The notes under the pieces were generated by a model. That model was not told where the DNA came from, ran no database searches, and worked only from the letters and a program-made list of their open reading frames with translations. Below, in pieces: positions 8,921 to 17,382 of a DNA stretch of 43,456 nucleotides (position 1 is its first letter; every line of letters begins with the position of its first letter). The position numbers and the translations under genes were made by a program. The stretch is from Chloroflexota bacterium (GTDB taxonomy: Bacteria > Chloroflexota > Anaerolineae > UBA4142), in assembly GCA_016223105.1 (NCBI GenBank), contig JACRPR010000073.1, positions 1 through 43,456 on the forward strand, written 5' to 3'.

Positions 8921-9793
8921 TTATTTCGCGCTCACCTTCCAAAACTGTTCGCGCGTTTCGTCCCAGCGATCCAACAAGCCGCGCGCCCACGCGCTCGCGG
9001 CTACGTCCGCGTGTTGCGCGATCAAGGCGCGCAAACCAGGTTCGTCGTCGCGCGTGAGGTGATCGATCTTGACGAGTTGCGCGTTGAGCCGCGCCGCGAA
9101 TTGATTGGCGCGATCGTACACGAACGCGACTCCGCCGGTCATCCCCGCGCCGAAATTGCGCCCGGTCTGTCCCAGCACGGCAACCGTTCCGCCGGTCATA
9201 TACTCGCACGCGTGATCGCCCACACCTTCGACGACCGCGCTCGCGCCGCTATTGCGAACCGCGAAGCGTTCGCCCGCGATCCCAGCCGCGAACAACGCGC
9301 CACCCGTCGCGCCGTACAACACCGTGTTGCCCAGGATCGCGTTTTCGTTCGACGCATACCGCGCGCGCTCCGGCAAACGAATCACGATTTCGCCGCCCGC
9401 CATTCCTTTTCCCACGTAATCGTTCGCTTCGCCGATCAACGTCAAGCGCAAACCGTTGATGCAAAACGCGCCGAAACTTTGCCCCGCCGATCCGCGAAAT
9501 GTTGCGCGAATTATATCGCCCGGCAATCCCAGGTCGCCATACACGCGCGCGATTTCTCCGGCGATGCGCGCGCCGACCGTGCGATCGGTGTTTTTGATTT
9601 CGCGCGCCAACACAATCGGTTCGCGATTTTCTACCGCGCGCGATGCCGCCTCGAACAGCCAATCGTCGAGCGTATCGCCAACCGGCGGATCGTTGCGCGC
9701 ATAGATATTTTTGCGCGCTTGGGTTCGCGACGGATCCGGATCGGCAAGGACGCTGGTTAAATCAATTGGTGAGTCGTTGACAAGAAATTCCAT
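8921..9793 (-). CDS. gltB: Glutamate synthase large subunit, C-terminal GXGXG domain, split off
   Basis: A 290-residue reading frame corresponding to the last part of bacterial GltB. It has the linker (DRTVGARIAGEIARVYGD) and then the right-handed GXGXG beta-helix (VGKGMAGGEIVIR, YGATGGALFAAG, EYMTGGTVAVLG, GAGMTGGVAFVYD). In intact GltB this domain follows the FMN domain in the same chain. Here it overlaps the end of the upstream frame by 37 nt in a different frame, starting at ATG 9793 with only a weak ribosome site. A short CCAACTT-type repeat lies just upstream, so the split probably arose by repeat insertion. The two chains could still assemble, as in archaeal split glutamate synthases, or the gene may be decaying. 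Confidence 0.8.
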   Translation of the reverse strand: MEFLVNDSPIDLTSVLADPDPSRTQARKNIYARNDPPVGDTLDDWLFEAASRAVENREPIVLAREIKNTDRTVGARIAGEIARVYGDLGLPGDIIRATFRGSAGQSFGAFCINGLRLTLIGEANDYVGKGMAGGEIVIRLPERARYASNENAILGNTVLYGATGGALFAAGIAGERFAVRNSGASAVVEGVGDHACEYMTGGTVAVLGQTGRNFGAGMTGGVAFVYDRANQFAARLNAQLVKIDHLTRDDEPGLRALIAQHADVAASAWARGLLDRWDETREQFWKVSAK

Positions 9794-12700
9794 TTTTGTT
9801 TCCGAACTAGAAATAACTTTAAATTTCCAACTTCCAACTTCAAACCTCCAACTTCCATCGCGACCGGCATTTCACGCGTCACCACCCTCAACAACTCCAC
9901 TCGCCCCACAATTTCGTCAAGCGAACGCGCGCCGAGCGACGCGAGAAATTCGCGCGTCTCGTGCGCGAGAAATGTGAAATACGCCATCACCCATTCGGGA
10001 TGGTTCGGAAATTTTTTGCGGAGTTCTTCTTTTTGCGTTGCGATTCCGACCGGGCAAGTGTTGAGATGACACGCGCGCGCCATCACGCATCCGCTTGCGA
10101 TCAACGCCGCCGTGCCAAACGAAAATTCATCCGCGCCGAGCATCGCCGCGATGATGACGTGGCGCGCGGTTTTCAATCCGCCATCCACGCGAATTTTTAC
10201 GCGCGCGCGCAAATCGTTCGCGACTAAAATTTGTTGCGTCTCCGCGAGTCCCAGTTCCCAGGGCGCGCCGACATGCTTGATCGAAGAGAGCGGCGACGCG
10301 CCGGTGCCGCCGGAATGTCCGCTGATTTGAATCACATCCGCGAATGCTTTCGCGACGCCCGCGGCAATCGTGCCGACGCCCGCGCCCGCGACGAGTTTCA
10401 CCGAGACGCGCGTGCGCGGATTGATTCGTTTCAAATCGTAAATCAATTGCGCTAGATCTTCGATGCTGTAAATGTCGTGATGCGGCGGTGGCGAGATCAA
10501 CGTGTTCCCCGGTTGACTGTGGCGAATCGCCGCGATCTCCGCCGTCACTTTGTGTCCTGGTAATTGTCCGCCCTCACCTGGTTTCGATCCTTGCGCCATT
10601 TTGATTTGCAATTCATCCGCCGACATCAAGTACGCCGGCGTTACACCGAATCGTCCCGACGCGACTTGTTTGATGCGACTGTTCGCAATCGTTCCGTATC
10701 GCGATGGATGTTCGCCGCCTTCGCCGCTGTTGCTCAGCGCGCCGAGCCGATTCAATGCTTCGGTTACGGCGCGATGCGCTTCAATCGAAAGCGAGCCGTG
10801 CGACATTGCGGCGGCGGAAAAGCGTTTGAGAATTTCGGACGCGGGCTCAACGTGCGCGATTGGAATTGGATCGCCGCGCGCGATGGCGAGGTAATCGGAA
10901 ATTTCACCTTCGGGAAATTCGCGCGTTGCCGCGACAAATTCGCGATAGGTTTCGTACGCCGCGCGAAAATTTCCGTTGAGCGCGCCGGGCGTCCGCACTG
11001 CCGCGTGCAAAGTTTGCACAACGCGCGGATTGTACGCGTGATGCTCGCCTTCTTTTTTGAATTTGAAGAATCCATAATTTCGCAAGTGCGGCTCTGCTGT
11101 CATTGCGAGCGGTCTTTGCGAAGCAATCCCCAACTTGTCGCGCGGAGATTGCTTCGCTTCGCTCGCAATGACATTCAGGAATGCTCGCGCGTGATTCGCC
11201 AACACATCTTGCGCGATCTCGCGCAGACCACTGCCGCCAATGTGCGCGGGCGTCCCGGCGAAATAACGTTCGATCACCGCGGCGTCAATGCCGATGCTTT
11301 CAAAAATTTGCGCGCCGTGATACGCGTCGAGCGTCGCAATGCCCATCTTGGACATTATTTTCAAAATCCCTTTTTCGGCGGCGTGGACAAAGTTCTCGTC
11401 GGTTGTCATTGCGAGGAGGCGGTCTTTGCCGGCGAAGCAATCTCCACCTTGCGATTGGGGATTGCTTCGCTCTGCTCGCAATGACAATAATTCACGCGCG
11501 CTCGCGAGTGCGAGGTACGGATTGAGCGCGTCCGCGCCAAAGCCGATCAGCGCGGCGAACTGATGCACGTCGCGCGCGTCGCCGACCTCCGCGATGATCG
11601 AGGCGCGCCAACGTTTGCCCGCGCGCAGTAAATGGTGATGCACCGCGCTAACCGCGAGCAACATCGGAATCGGTGCGCGCGTCGCGCGGATCGCGCGGTC
11701 GCTCAAAATCAAAATCGCACTGCCGCGATCAATCGCGCGTTCCGCCTCCGCACACAAACATTCGACCGCGCGTTCGAGCGAATCGAGATCATCGCGCGCA
11801 AACGTCGCGTCGATCAGCGCGTGCGGAAATTCATCGCGCATCGCGCGGATCGCGTCGAGTTGCGCGTCGGTGAGCATCGGCGACGCGAGCTCGATCAGAT
11901 GCGCGTGCGCGGGCGACTCGTCCAAGATGTTGCCGCGCGCGCCGATCAAAACGCGGAGCGACATCACGAGTTCTTCGCGCAGTGGATCAATCGGCGGATT
12001 CGTAACCTGGGCAAAGCGTTGTTTGAAAAAATGATAGAGCGGTCGTTCGAATTGCGATTGAACCGCGTGCGGCGTATCATCGCCCATCGAGCCAATCGGC
12101 TCCGCGCTGTCCAGCGCCATCGGTTTGAGGATGACGGTGAGTTCTTCGTCGGTGTAGCCGAACGCGGCTTGCAGGGTGCGAAGGGGAGAGAGGGTGAGGG
12201 GGAGCGGGGGAGAGACATTCTTCCACTCTCCCACTCTCCCACTCTCCCACTCATTGAGGAATCGCATTTCTGCCTCGAGCCACGCGCGATACGGCGCGCG
12301 CGACGCGTAAAAATTTTTCACGCGATCATTCCGCCACAATTCATTGCGCGATAAATCCGCGACGATCATTTGTCCCGGACCGAGTTTGCCTTTTTCGATC
12401 ACGCGCGCCGGATCAATTTCGAGCGCGCCGGCTTCGGACGACGCGACGACCAAGCCATCGTCGGTCACCAGGTATCGCGCGGGGCGCAAGCCGTTGCGAT
12501 CCAATGTCATCCCAACGAATCGCCCGTCCGAAAACGCGACGGCGGCGGGACCATCCCAGGGTTCCATCAACGTCGCGTGATAGCGATAAAACGATTTTAC
12601 ATTCGCCGGCATGTCCGCGATTTTTTCCCACGCTTCCGGCATCACCATCATTGTCGCGTGCGCGATGTCGCGACCCGAAAGCGTGAGCAGTTCGAGCGCG

Positions 12701-13572
12701 TTGTCGAGCATCGCGGAATCACTGCCGGTCAGATCAATGATGGGGTGTAGGGGCGCGGCATGCCTCGCCCCTCCGTTATTCCACACGTCCGAAATCAAAA
12801 ACGGTTCGCGCGCGCGCATCCAGGCGATGTTACCTTGCAGAGTATTGATCTCGCCATTGTGGCACAACATTCGAAACGGTTGCGCGCGTTCCCAGGTTGG
12901 GAACGTGTTGGTCGAGTAGCGTTGATGAAACAGCGCGAGCGCGGATTCGAAATCGGGATCGTCAAGGTCGCGATAAAAGCGCGGCAGTTGCGGCGCGACA
13001 AAGAGACCTTTGTACACAACCGTGCGCGCGGAAAGTGACGCGACATAGATGCGCGATTCTTCTTCGCGCGCGCGGCGTTCGATCACTTTGCGCGCGAGCA
13101 AGAGCGCGCGTTCAAACGCAATGTCGTCCAACTGCGCGGGACGCGCGATGATCGCTTGCACAATGTCCGGGCGCGTTTTGCGCGCGTGATCGCCAAGCGC
13201 GTCGAGATCAATCGGCGCGTCGCGCCACGCGAGCAAATGCAAATCGCGCGCGGCAAGCGATTCCGCGATGATCGCGCGCGCGTGTGCATCATCGCGCCCG
13301 ACGAAAAACATTCCGACCGCGAAATGCTCCGGCGCGATGATGCCGCGTTGCGCGAGCTCGCGCGCGAAAAGTTGGCGCGGAATTTGCGTGAGGATGCCCG
13401 AACCATCGCCGGTGCGTCCATCCGCAGAAACCGCGCCGCGATGCGCGAGCCGCGCGACGGTTGAGAGCGCGTCGCGCACGAGTGTATGCGACGGTCGCGC
13501 GGAGAGATGCGTGATAAAGCCGGTGCCGCACGCCGCGCGTTCTTGCAAATATGAAAGTTGTCCTGGTTTCAT
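9757..13572 (-). CDS. gltB: Glutamate synthase large subunit (amidotransferase + FMN synthase domains)
   Basis: A 1271-residue protein making glutamate from glutamine and 2-oxoglutarate. Domain order: a class II amidotransferase with short propeptide and nucleophile Cys15 (CGTGFITHL), a central domain, and the FMN/2-oxoglutarate domain (ISGHSGGTGASPLSS, VDGGLKTARHV). The [3Fe-4S] cysteines lie in CVMARACHLNTCPVG. The start was set at ATG 13572, after AAGAGGCG and immediately before the propeptide, because the longer in-frame start lies inside a repeat. Repeat-derived peptides interrupt the chain near residues 266-275, 440-463, 695-723, 800-825 and 1238-1250, and the last one shifts the frame before the GXGXG domain. 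The normal length is about 1480-1530 in one chain. No gltD is adjacent. Confidence 0.85.
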   Translation of the reverse strand: MKPGQLSYLQERAACGTGFITHLSARPSHTLVRDALSTVARLAHRGAVSADGRTGDGSGILTQIPRQLFARELAQRGIIAPEHFAVGMFFVGRDDAHARAIIAESLAARDLHLLAWRDAPIDLDALGDHARKTRPDIVQAIIARPAQLDDIAFERALLLARKVIERRAREEESRIYVASLSARTVVYKGLFVAPQLPRFYRDLDDPDFESALALFHQRYSTNTFPTWERAQPFRMLCHNGEINTLQGNIAWMRAREPFLISDVWNNGGARHAAPLHPIIDLTGSDSAMLDNALELLTLSGRDIAHATMMVMPEAWEKIADMPANVKSFYRYHATLMEPWDGPAAVAFSDGRFVGMTLDRNGLRPARYLVTDDGLVVASSEAGALEIDPARVIEKGKLGPGQMIVADLSRNELWRNDRVKNFYASRAPYRAWLEAEMRFLNEWESGRVGEWKNVSPPLPLTLSPLRTLQAAFGYTDEELTVILKPMALDSAEPIGSMGDDTPHAVQSQFERPLYHFFKQRFAQVTNPPIDPLREELVMSLRVLIGARGNILDESPAHAHLIELASPMLTDAQLDAIRAMRDEFPHALIDATFARDDLDSLERAVECLCAEAERAIDRGSAILILSDRAIRATRAPIPMLLAVSAVHHHLLRAGKRWRASIIAEVGDARDVHQFAALIGFGADALNPYLALASARELLSLRAERSNPQSQGGDCFAGKDRLLAMTTDENFVHAAEKGILKIMSKMGIATLDAYHGAQIFESIGIDAAVIERYFAGTPAHIGGSGLREIAQDVLANHARAFLNVIASEAKQSPRDKLGIASQRPLAMTAEPHLRNYGFFKFKKEGEHHAYNPRVVQTLHAAVRTPGALNGNFRAAYETYREFVAATREFPEGEISDYLAIARGDPIPIAHVEPASEILKRFSAAAMSHGSLSIEAHRAVTEALNRLGALSNSGEGGEHPSRYGTIANSRIKQVASGRFGVTPAYLMSADELQIKMAQGSKPGEGGQLPGHKVTAEIAAIRHSQPGNTLISPPPHHDIYSIEDLAQLIYDLKRINPRTRVSVKLVAGAGVGTIAAGVAKAFADVIQISGHSGGTGASPLSSIKHVGAPWELGLAETQQILVANDLRARVKIRVDGGLKTARHVIIAAMLGADEFSFGTAALIASGCVMARACHLNTCPVGIATQKEELRKKFPNHPEWVMAYFTFLAHETREFLASLGARSLDEIVGRVELLRVVTREMPVAMEVGGLKLEVGNLKLFLVRKQKWNFLSTTHQLI
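9821..9857. repeat. CCAACTT-type repeat (family F), copy 1, at the gltB split
   Basis: Iterated TTCCAACTTCCAACTT units lie exactly where the GltB frame changes. Related copies are at 40259 and 42392. Confidence 0.8.
11098..11173. repeat. Inverted repeat family A, copy 1 (inside gltB)
   Basis: Ends TGTCATTGCGAGC and GCTCGCAATGACA, with inner GAAGCAATC/GATTGCTTC arms. It is about 76 bp long and read through in frame as an extra peptide of GltB. Confidence 0.85.
11404..11486. repeat. Inverted repeat family A, copy 2 (inside gltB)
   Basis: Same ends as copy 1, about 83 bp, also read through in frame in gltB. Confidence 0.85.
12183..12253. repeat. Purine/pyrimidine-biased low-complexity insertion in gltB
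   Basis: A run of GAGAGGGTGAGGG-type sequence is followed by iterated CCACTCTCCCACTCTC units. It encodes a non-family peptide (ESGRVGEW and PPLPLTLSPL) inside GltB. Confidence 0.7.
12747..12773. repeat. Palindromic repeat family E, copy inside gltB
   Basis: GTAGGGGCG, a short loop and its inverted partner CGCCCCT. Related to the perfect copy at 31478. It encodes a GGARHAAPLHP-like insertion just before the conserved TGSDSAMLDN block. Confidence 0.7.
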
Positions 13573-13587
13573 TTTCAATTCGCCTCT

Positions 13588-13659
13588 TGTCATTGCGAGC
13601 GTAGCGAAGCAATCTCCGCGCGACACGTTGGGGATTGCTTCGCTTCGCTCGCAATGACA
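13588..13659. repeat. Inverted repeat family A, copy 3, upstream of gltB
   Basis: A 72-bp copy with nearly perfect arms lies 16 bp before the gltB start. It would fold into a hairpin in the leader. Confidence 0.85.
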
Positions 13660-13804
13660 GACGAGAATTTATAATTTTCTAACGACCGCGCCGAAACGAA
13701 TAAAGCAACCTCCGCGCCGGGAGATTGCTTTATGTGCGGACAATATAAAACGAAACGCGGCGCGTGGCTACGTTCAAGTTGTGCGAATACAAGCGCGGAA
13801 AGTT
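13660..13804. other. Intergenic spacer left of the MITE copy, with one hairpin
   Basis: This spacer is part of the 476-bp gap between gltB and the DUF433 gene. A short hairpin (AAAGCAA...TTGCTTT) lies at about 13703-13735. I see no gene here. Confidence 0.5.
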
Positions 13805-13988
13805 GTGCGGATTGCACGAACGCCGCCGAATGGAATTCGGCATCTCGATCAGGTGAAAATCGGCTCAAGCCGCTTCGCTTCGCGTCAACTCGATTCACAC
13901 TTGCACCGCACGCAAGTGCAGGTGTCGAGTTTCCACCTGATTGAGCCGTCGTTTTCAAACGATAGTGGGCGATGACTGCTTGCGAATC
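13805..13988. mobile_element. MITE-like repeat family C, degenerate copy 1
   Basis: It shares the core GAACGCCGCCGAATGGAATT, AGGTGAAAA and GAGCCGTCGTTTTCAAACGA with the copies at 39137 and 19701, but the outer ends are eroded and no target duplication is visible. Confidence 0.65.
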
Positions 13989-13992
13989 ATCC

Positions 13993-14021
13993 TTGTTGGC
14001 GCGGGGGAATCGTGGTAAAAT
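13993..14021 (+). promoter_or_regulatory. Promoter of the DUF433/DUF5615 pair
   Basis: TTGTTG at 13993-13998, a 17-bp spacer and TAAAAT at 14016-14021. The sequence is nearly identical to the promoter at 19887. Confidence 0.65.
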
Positions 14022-14048
14022 GCAGACAGGACACGAAGCGAGGTTGCA

Positions 14049-14435
14049 ATGGAGACGATAACGAACGAACAACTTTATTCTGAAATTGAAACGATCAAGC
14101 GCGAAGTGCGCCAATTACGCGAGACGGTAACGCAATACCAGGTCGCGCCGGTTGTGCATCCGTACATCATTCGCGTTGAAGGCGTGCAAGGCGGCGAGCC
14201 GATCACGCGGAACAGTTACATTTCCGTGCGAACGATTGTTGAGCAAACGCGTTTAGGTGTAACGCCCGATGAATTTGTCAAAGGTCATCCGCCCATGGCG
14301 CTCGCTGAATACTATGACGCGCTCAGTTATTATCACGATCACACGGACGAGATGGAAAAGATCATCCAAGGACATCGCGACGCACTCGTTGAGGTGATAG
14401 AAATTTCCAAACGATTTGCCAAACCGAAAGCGTAA
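14049..14435 (+). CDS. DUF433-domain antitoxin (VapB45-like)
   Basis: A 128-residue protein. An N-terminal coiled-coil-like segment (IETIKREVRQLRETV) is followed by a DUF433 winged-helix core: ITRNSYISVRTIVEQ, then GVTPDEFVKGHPPM and a helix with LAEYYDALSYYHDH. DUF433 proteins are DNA-binding antitoxins usually encoded directly before a DUF5615 PIN-like toxin, exactly as here (gap 29 nt). It probably represses its own promoter and neutralises the partner. The ATG follows GAGG with 5-nt spacing. Confidence 0.8.
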   Translation: METITNEQLYSEIETIKREVRQLRETVTQYQVAPVVHPYIIRVEGVQGGEPITRNSYISVRTIVEQTRLGVTPDEFVKGHPPMALAEYYDALSYYHDHTDEMEKIIQGHRDALVEVIEISKRFAKPKA

Positions 14436-14464
14436 TTTTTTCATCGCTGATTTCATTCAACACT

Positions 14465-14842
14465 ATGATGGACAAGGAACTCGCCTTTTTTATCGCGATC
14501 TACACGGATGCTGATGTTAGTTTAGAATTGGCAGACCAGCTCCGCGCGCGCGGATACGATGCCGTGTCCGCGCTAGAAGTCGGCAATTATCGGCTTTTAG
14601 ATCAAGAGCAATTGAATTACGCGATTTCGCAAAGGCGTGCGATTCTCACCTTCAACACCAAACATTTCAAACCGCTATTCGAATCGTTTTGGCATCACGG
14701 CAAAGAACATTATGGCATCATCATGTCCGATCAAATTGAACTTGGCGAATTGTTACGGCGCACGCTGAAATTGCTCAACTCGATCTCGGCAGATGAAATG
14801 AAAAACAATATCAAGTATCTTGGCGAATTTGCGGAGCGGTAA
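14465..14842 (+). CDS. DUF5615 PIN-like toxin (Mut7-C type)
   Basis: A 125-residue protein with the DUF5615 pattern: acidic residues after the first strand (YTDADVSLELADQLRARGYD), then ILTFNTKHF near residue 60 and HYGIIMSD. These PIN-like folds are predicted metal-dependent RNases and act as toxins of DUF433 antitoxins. Two adjacent ATG codons compete for the start (14465 and 14468). No separate promoter is seen, so it is co-transcribed with the antitoxin. Activity is inferred from family and pairing. Confidence 0.78.
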   Translation: MMDKELAFFIAIYTDADVSLELADQLRARGYDAVSALEVGNYRLLDQEQLNYAISQRRAILTFNTKHFKPLFESFWHHGKEHYGIIMSDQIELGELLRRTLKLLNSISADEMKNNIKYLGEFAER

Positions 14843-14895
14843 AGTTGCTCGAACAGCTTGCGGAGTCGCGCATCCCGGTTTTGCGCCGATCGATT

Positions 14896-14924
14896 TTGCC
14901 AACATCCGCAAGCCGTGATAAAAT
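14896..14924 (+). promoter_or_regulatory. Promoter of the hicBA pair
   Basis: TTGCCA at 14896-14901, a 17-bp spacer and TAAAAT at 14919-14924, 80 bp before hicB. Confidence 0.6.
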
Positions 14925-15003
14925 TTAGCCGCGATGAGAAAGCGCGGTTCGGATCGCGGCGGGTGTTTTTGAGATTCGAACCAGGTTAGAAAGCGAGGAT
15001 TTG

Positions 15004-15237
15004 ATGGCGGCAGTTGCATATCGCTATCGCGTGATATTTGAACAAGAAACGAATGGTTGGTACTCGGTTCATTGTCCCGCACTCAAAGGCGTCCACTCGC
15101 AAGGCGCGACGTATGATGAAGCAATGACCAATATCCATGAAGCCATTGCAGGATGGTTGCACGTCGCGCGCGAGTACGGCGATCCGATCCCGGCAAGTGA
15201 TGTGATGGAACAAACGCTGATCGAGGTTGCCGCGTGA
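15004..15237 (+). CDS. hicB: HicB-family antitoxin
   Basis: A 77-residue HicB-type protein with the partial RNase-H-like fold: YRVIFEQETNGWYSVHCPAL, then GVHSQGATYDEAMTNIHEAI. HicB binds and blocks HicA. The start was set at ATG 15004 after GAGG, rather than the TTG one codon earlier. It lacks a separate DNA-binding extension, so repression may depend on the complex. Its stop overlaps the hicA start by four bases (GTGA), typical of coupled translation. Confidence 0.85.
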   Translation: MAAVAYRYRVIFEQETNGWYSVHCPALKGVHSQGATYDEAMTNIHEAIAGWLHVAREYGDPIPASDVMEQTLIEVAA

Positions 15238-15458
15238 GCAAACCTCCGCGTATTGCTGGCCGCGATTTGCGAAAGGTGTTGGAGCACAAAGGATTTGTGT
15301 TCGTGCGCCAAAAAGGGAGCCACATGATGTTGCGCCGCGCCACTGCGCCGGTAATTACCGTGTCGATCCCAGACCACAAAGAAATCGCGCCCGGCACTTT
15401 GCGCGGCATTTTGCGAGATGTGGGAATGAGCGTGGGTGAACTGAACGAATTACTTTGA
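15234..15458 (+). CDS. hicA: HicA-family mRNA interferase toxin
   Basis: A 74-residue double-stranded-RNA-binding-like protein with the HicA catalytic His in KGSHMMLRR near residue 30, and then ITVSIPDHKEIAPGTLRGIL. HicA toxins cleave mRNA and are inhibited by HicB. It starts with GTG, overlapping the hicB stop. Antitoxin-first order is the reverse of E. coli hicAB but common elsewhere. Confidence 0.87.
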   Translation: MSKPPRIAGRDLRKVLEHKGFVFVRQKGSHMMLRRATAPVITVSIPDHKEIAPGTLRGILRDVGMSVGELNELL

Positions 15459-15690
15459 TTGAGGTTAAAATTTGGTTTTGGAAAGCGGGTGTTTTTGTTT
15501 GGCAAAAGCCCTGTAAACCGTTGCGGAAAACCTCGTTTGGTTTCCCGCACCTGCGAGTGCGTGAAACACGGAAATGTGAGCGTGACAGTCCGTGATCCCC
15601 GCACTCGGAGGTTCGTGAAATATAAGTTTAGCGACATTCCGTTCCAGTGGAAGTTGAATCCAAATCCGCGACACACAAGGAGAACTACAC

Positions 15691-15951
15691 ATGAACTTTC
15701 AAGTCAACAACGCAACATTTGGTATCATCGGCGTATTGCTGTTTGGAATGATAATCGCAATTCTGGCTCTGCGCCACATGAAAGAAGGTTTCGGGCTTAA
15801 CAATATTCGGATACTCGGAATAATTATTGTCGCTACATTCTCATCGGCATTGGCTCTGGTTGCGAATGATAGCATTAGTGCGGCAATCGGAATTCTTGGG
15901 GCAATTGCGGGATACTTGTTCGGAGTTAGCACAACCGCAGATAAGAACTAG
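15691..15951 (+). CDS. Small membrane protein, two or three helices
   Basis: An 86-residue protein with hydrophobic segments at about residues 10-27, 41-58 and 63-79 and a short polar tail. It has a good AGGAG site before the ATG. No family is recognised. It stands alone, with 232 bp of empty sequence between it and hicA. Its base composition is lower in GC than most neighbours. Confidence 0.6.
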   Translation: MNFQVNNATFGIIGVLLFGMIIAILALRHMKEGFGLNNIRILGIIIVATFSSALALVANDSISAAIGILGAIAGYLFGVSTTADKN

Positions 15952-16277
15952 GTGGAAACCGTCCGCGTAATGTCTGACACGTCACTAAAGCAGAAACTTA
16001 ACACTCGCTTTCAAGTATGTACGCCATCTAAACAACAAAGTAGAATGGCGGGAAGAATTTCATAACGGATGAACGCCGCCAAACACCTGCCCGCCGATTC
16101 CGCCACGGTCGCCGCCTTTGGGCGTGCGCGGTTTGCGCTGGCAAACGTGCCTGCATTTCGCAAGACACCTTGCGGCGGAATCGGCGGGCGATAGCGTTTG
16201 GCGTATGTGGTTTGCACTGGCAAACGTACTTGCATTTCGTCAGACACTTGGCGGCGGAATCGGCGAATTCAAAATCC
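15952..16277. repeat. Gene-free stretch with an imperfect ~70-bp direct duplication
   Basis: Two copies, about 16122-16188 and 16199-16265 (77-bp offset), share TTTGC(A/G)CTGGCAAACGT, TGCATTTCG and GGCGGCGGAATCGGCG. An inverted partner CGCCGATTCCGCCA lies at about 16094. No gene is seen. Confidence 0.7.
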
Positions 16278-16324
16278 AAAGGGGCAAGCGAACAATTTTC
16301 GGCATTGTTCACTTGCCCCTTTTC
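16278..16324 (+). terminator. Hairpin/terminator before the 133-residue gene
   Basis: AAAGGGGCAAG and AACAA pair with TTGTT and CTTGCCCCTTTT, leaving a small loop and a T run. Confidence 0.65.
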
Positions 16325-16334
16325 GTAGTATAAT
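16305..16334 (+). promoter_or_regulatory. Promoter of the unknown/HNH pair
   Basis: TTGTTC at 16305-16310, an 18-bp spacer and a perfect TATAAT at 16329-16334. It overlaps the descending arm of the hairpin at 16278. Confidence 0.55.
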
Positions 16335-16354
16335 CGCGGTCAAGGGAGGTGCGT

Positions 16355-16756
16355 ATGCCGGTTGTTCAAGTCGAAGCCCAAGTGCCAACGGATAAATTAT
16401 TGAAGGCAGTTGGACAATTAAGCCAAACCGATTTAGAGCAATTTGTTTTTCAGGTCATCGCCTTGCGCGCACAGCGCCAAGCATCCAGTCTGCCGCACGC
16501 TGAATCTGAACTCTTGCTCAAAATCAATGAAGGCGTGCCGCCTGATATTCAGACGCGCTACAACGAATTGATTTCAAAACGTCAAGCCGAGACGCTCACA
16601 CCCGACGAGTACGAAGAATTGCTAGGACTGACCCAGCAAGTTGAAAAGTTAGAAGTGCGTCGCGTCGAAGACTTGGCAGAACTCGCGCGCTTGCGCGGAA
16701 CATCGTTGACTACGCTCATGCAAAATTTAGGAATTCGACCACCCGCCTATGACTGA
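16355..16756 (+). CDS. Conserved-looking protein of unknown function, HNH partner
   Basis: A 133-residue, mostly helical protein with no catalytic motif that I recognise. The middle (INEGVPPDIQTRYNEL) and the region ETLTPDEYEELLGLTQQVE look like a helical scaffold. The end (RLRGTSLTTLMQNLGI) resembles DNA-associated helix-turn-helix-like segments. The ATG at 16355 follows GGGAGG with good spacing and is preferred to the GTG at 16349. The stop overlaps the HNH start by 8 nt, so they form one transcription unit. Confidence 0.7.
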   Translation: MPVVQVEAQVPTDKLLKAVGQLSQTDLEQFVFQVIALRAQRQASSLPHAESELLLKINEGVPPDIQTRYNELISKRQAETLTPDEYEELLGLTQQVEKLEVRRVEDLAELARLRGTSLTTLMQNLGIRPPAYD

Positions 16757-17188
16757 ACAACGCGCAACCGCCGCACAAAAACAAGCCGTGCTTGAACACG
16801 CGCGCGGTTGTTGCGACGCTCCGCGTGCAAAAGCCAAGCGCGTTTCGCAACACACTCTTTCTCCACCGAACACGTCCTCCCGCATCATTCAGGCGGAGAA
16901 ACCGCGCTGGATAATCTCGCGTTGGCGTGTCAGGGATGTAACAACTTTAAATACCCCAAGACACAAGCGCGCGACCCACTATCCGAAAACCTTGTTCCGC
17001 TCTACCACCCACGACAACAACGCTGGCACGACCATTTTGCGTGGAGCGACAATTTTACTCTCATCGTCGGACTGACACCCACAGGACGCGCCACAATCCA
17101 AGCCCTGCGCTTGAATCGCGAGGAACTTGTCAATCTGCGGCGCGTGTTGTATGCGATGGGAGAACATCCGCCAGCCGAGATTGATTGA
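16749..17188 (+). pseudogene. HNH endonuclease, frameshifted
   Basis: The first frame encodes the N-terminus (MTEQRATAAQKQAVLEHARG, then CC). The continuation from about nt 16830 is in another frame, with the HNH core: FATHSFSTEHVLPHHSGG, LDNLALACQGCNNFKYP, then DPLSENLVPLYHPR. The expected zinc CxxC after the N-terminal segment is disrupted exactly at the shift. HNH proteins of this size nick or cut DNA and are often solitary mobile nucleases. It starts inside the stop of the preceding gene. A single-base assembly error is an alternative to true decay. Confidence 0.75.
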
Positions 17189-17349
17189 ACGCGAACGGAC
17201 ATCGGCACACACATGCTACGACAACGGCGGGGGCGGCGCGCGATTGGAAGGTACTTTCGATTCGTCCGCCGTTGTCGATGGGCTACAGCGTTTCGCCTCC
17301 TCCCTCAAAAACTATTCGCGCGCATCGCGCAAAAGCACGGTGAAACAAC

Positions 17350-17378
17350 AACTGCGCTAGTCATCTGACTAGCGCAGT
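17350..17378. terminator. Bidirectional terminator between the HNH remnant and rsr
   Basis: A perfect 13-bp palindrome (ACTGCGCTAGTCA, loop TC, complement) is followed by GTTTT on the plus strand. It ends both converging units. Confidence 0.7.
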
Positions 17379-17382
17379 CGTT

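Noticed and set aside
15459-15690. Coding sequence after hicA
   Set aside because: Open frames here lack ribosome sites and family features; I see only spacer sequence.
17189-17349. Small gene downstream of the HNH remnant
   Set aside because: The only open frame is compositionally random and spans an inverted repeat (ACAACGGCGG/CCGCCGTTGT); no start signal.
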